In this document: in pieces, positions 62,034 through 64,000 of the stretch
Position numbering within the stretch: position 1 is the stretch's first letter
Layout: each line of letters starts with the position of its first letter
Source: Rubrobacteraceae bacterium
Lineage (GTDB): Bacteria; Actinomycetota; Rubrobacteria; Rubrobacterales; Rubrobacteraceae
NCBI GenBank assembly: GCA_030448125.1
Contig: JAUJNO010000003.1
Location: forward strand, 247,034 to 311,033
Direction of reading: 5' to 3'
Length of the DNA stretch: 64,000 nucleotides
Notes under the pieces: generated by a model
What the model was told of the DNA's origin: nothing
Seen by the model: only the letters and a program-made list of their open reading frames with translations
Database searches by the model: none
Translations under genes and position numbers: made by a program

Positions 62034-64000
62034 GAGCCTGAGCCCCAGCGGCCCGCCCCGGCTTCGCTCGTCGCTTCGCGAGTCGCGGCCTTTGTCGCGT
62101 CCGCCGTTTCGGACCGCGAAGTTTTCGCGTTACCGTTCGCAGCTTTCCGGGTATTATTGCGGTCCTGGACGAGCTTCGGGCGTTTCTGTACTGGTCTTTC
62201 ATGTATCTCTGGTGCTCCCATGGTTCGTCGAACCAGCTTACGGAGGTCTCCTTTCTTTGGCTCGGCCTCTCGCCGGAGAATTTTCGGCCTCAGCAGGTCG
62301 GCCCTGAGGTTGAAGTCCCCGTAACCCCTCGAGAAGCTGGGGTTGTAATAGGGGTCTGCGTCCATCACTTCGCCCCAACGCTCCCTCATGTAGAGGTTCT
62401 CCGAACGCTCGCCGCTCCATTGTCCCCGGCTCACAGACTCGTGGTGGTAGAGTTCGGCGTAGGGCGTGTAGACTATACAGTATCCTCGCTCGCGCATCCG
62501 CAGGCACAGGTCCACGTCGTTGAACTGTATCGGGAGGTTCTCCTCGTCGAAGCCTCCGAGTTCTTCGAACAAAGACTTGCGGAACAACGTGCAGGCCGCG
62601 GTTACCGCGCTGTAGTTGGTGGTCGTCTCCAGGGTGCCCGCGTAGCCCGGAGAATCCGAGGGGTAAAAGTGGTAGGAATGCATCGCGACGCCCGGTTCCC
62701 AGAAGCTGCCTATCCCCACTATGACTCCCGCGTGCTGGATCCGGCCATCGGGGTAAAGGAGCTTGGCCCCCACGGCCCCGACCTCCGGCCTCTGAGCGTG
62801 CTCGAGCATCGCATCGAGCCACCCGCCGGAGATCACCTCCGTGTCGTCGTTGAGTAGGAGCACGTACTCCCCTTCGACGTGGGAGACGGCGAAGTTGTTG
62901 ATCCTCGAGTAGTTGAACGCTTCCCTGAACGGGATGACCCGGTGAGGTGTCGAAGCTAGGTACTCGAGCGTCGCCTCGTCGCGCTGCTGTTGTCGATAAT
63001 CAGCAACTCGTAGTTGCGGTAGGTCGTCAGCCGCTCGACGCTCTCTATGCAACGCTTCAGGAAGGAAACGTTGTCTCGGGTCGGGATGATAATGCTGACC
63101 TTCGGCTCGCCTTTGATCTTGAATCTAACCCGGAAGCGATCGGGGAGGTACCCGTCTTCTACGGAACCTTCGAAGCCCCGGCGTACAAGGGCCTCGGAGA
63201 GAGCCCGGTGGGCCCTCTCTCGTACGCGGCTTTTGTCGCCATCGGGGGACGCGAGGAGGCCCGCGGCCGCCCGCCAATGGTACAGAACCTTCGGGACGTG
63301 GTAGATCTCGTCCGTCCGCTCGGTGACGCGCAGAACCAGATCGTAGTCCTGGCAACCGTCGAAGCCCTTCCTGAACCCACTGATCTCGTCGAGGAGGCTC
63401 CCCCGGTAGACGCTCAAGTGGGATACGTAGTTGGTGGATAACAGCAAGTCCGGGGACCAGCCCGGCTTGAAGTGTGGGTTGGACCTGTTCCCCTTTTCGT
63501 CTATCTCGTCTACATCCGAGTAGATGAGATCGGCCCTGGGGTGCTCCTGCAAGAGCTTGACCACCTCGAAGAAGGCATCCGACGCCAGCTCGTCGCCGTG
63601 GTTCAGGAGCCCCACGAACTCTCCCCGGGCCAGGGAAAGGCTCGCGTTTAGCAAACCGGATACGCTCGCGCCTCCTTCCAGGTACGTTACCTTTATCCGC
63701 TCGTCCAGGCGCTCGTAGCGATCGAGGATCTCCCTCGCGCGCTCCCCTGTGGAACCGTCGCCGCAGATGCACAGCTCCCACCCGGGGTAAACCTGGCTTA
63801 TCACAGAGTCCAGTCCCCGCTCCAGCCACTCCCGCTCCGAGTCGAAGACCGGCAGCAGGATGCTTACTAAGGGCCTGTATCCGAAGCTCGACACTTCGTC
63901 TCTCAGGCGCATCAGGTCACTATCCCTGAGGCGGTTGTTCTGGACCAGCGTAGGGTACTGGTCCCTTATGTAGCAACGACGGACGTCGCGCAACAGAGGG
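62030..64000 (-). pseudogene. Two-domain family 2 glycosyltransferase, one frameshift, 5' end outside
   Basis: The frame is open to the window edge. The first GT2 domain reads PLVSILLPVFDSEREWLERG, CGDGSTGERA, LLNHGDELASDAFFE and DGCQDYDLVLRV; a second starts PKVSIIIPTRDNVSFLKRCI. Near 62996 two extra bases (AGCAGC-GC-GACGAG) shift it. The other frame continues DEATLEYLASTPHRVI, LLLNDDTEVISGGWLDAM and FNDVDLCLRMRERGY, and ends in a Lys/Thr/Ala-rich tail at 62030. Such two-domain enzymes extend O-antigen chains. Coupled to sulfotransferase 3. Confidence 0.75.

Noticed and set aside
1..64000. CRISPR arrays, rRNA and tRNA genes
   Set aside because: No regularly spaced identical repeats beyond the pairs listed, and no cloverleaf-like or rRNA sequence was noticed on reading. 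A covariance-model scan would be needed to be certain.

Overview
The window is high-GC DNA with actinobacterial traits: an Rv2578c-type radical SAM protein, an exonuclease-polymerase PolA paralogue without a 5' nuclease, and GTG/TTG starts. The gene set and relic types suggest a Rubrobacter-like member of the Actinomycetota. That assignment is inference; no rRNA or other phylogenetic marker is present.

Layout. 1-9.4 kb: housekeeping and orphan genes (DUF3105, rubredoxin-like, PolA-like, S2P protease, BtuF-like, HD, a stop-interrupted DUF4239 gene, a transposase relic, TPR protein, thioesterase). 9.4-16.5 kb: aldo/keto reductase, Mrr-type nuclease, ribokinase, solitary DNA methyltransferase, cyclase, DUF2252, SAM methyltransferase. 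16.5-23.1 kb: a catabolic-looking island (BKACE, HTH regulator, LarA-like protein, 27-aa membrane peptide, class III aminotransferase) bordered by PRC-barrel, aldehyde dehydrogenase and methyltransferase relics. 23.1-32.6 kb: a decayed sulfatase, a cytochrome b5 / Cys-rich secreted protein pair, a TrkA-type K+ channel, RlpA, an intein-containing radical SAM protein, an IS1595 relic and a Fic protein.

32.7-42.3 kb: a leftward branched-chain amino acid operon, ilvB-ilvN-ilvC-ilvE-leuA-(HExxH protein)-leuB-cimA. Two candidate attenuators are visible, one before ilvB and one before leuA. LeuA feeds leucine synthesis and CimA gives a threonine-independent route to isoleucine; ilvD and leuCD are not here. 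ilvN is frameshifted as read.

42.4-48.8 kb: DUF1330, an OmpR-type two-component system, a DUF5519 protein, an RpoD-like sigma factor, and thrC-thrB. 48.9-64 kb: a surface glycan locus with a TPR membrane protein, methyltransferase, rmlA/rmlC, glycosyltransferases, a Wzt/Wzm exporter and three PAPS-type sulfotransferases. Together these suggest a rhamnose-containing, possibly sulfated polymer. Nearly every gene there carries at least one apparent single-base indel, mostly homopolymer contractions, so base-calling error is likelier than decay.

A recurring theme is gene relics that preserve only the 3' end of a gene: two transposases, a PRC-barrel protein, an aldehyde dehydrogenase, a DNA methyltransferase and cimA. 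Two of them (methyltransferase, cimA) resemble intact genes elsewhere in the window. I saw no rRNA, tRNA or CRISPR array.
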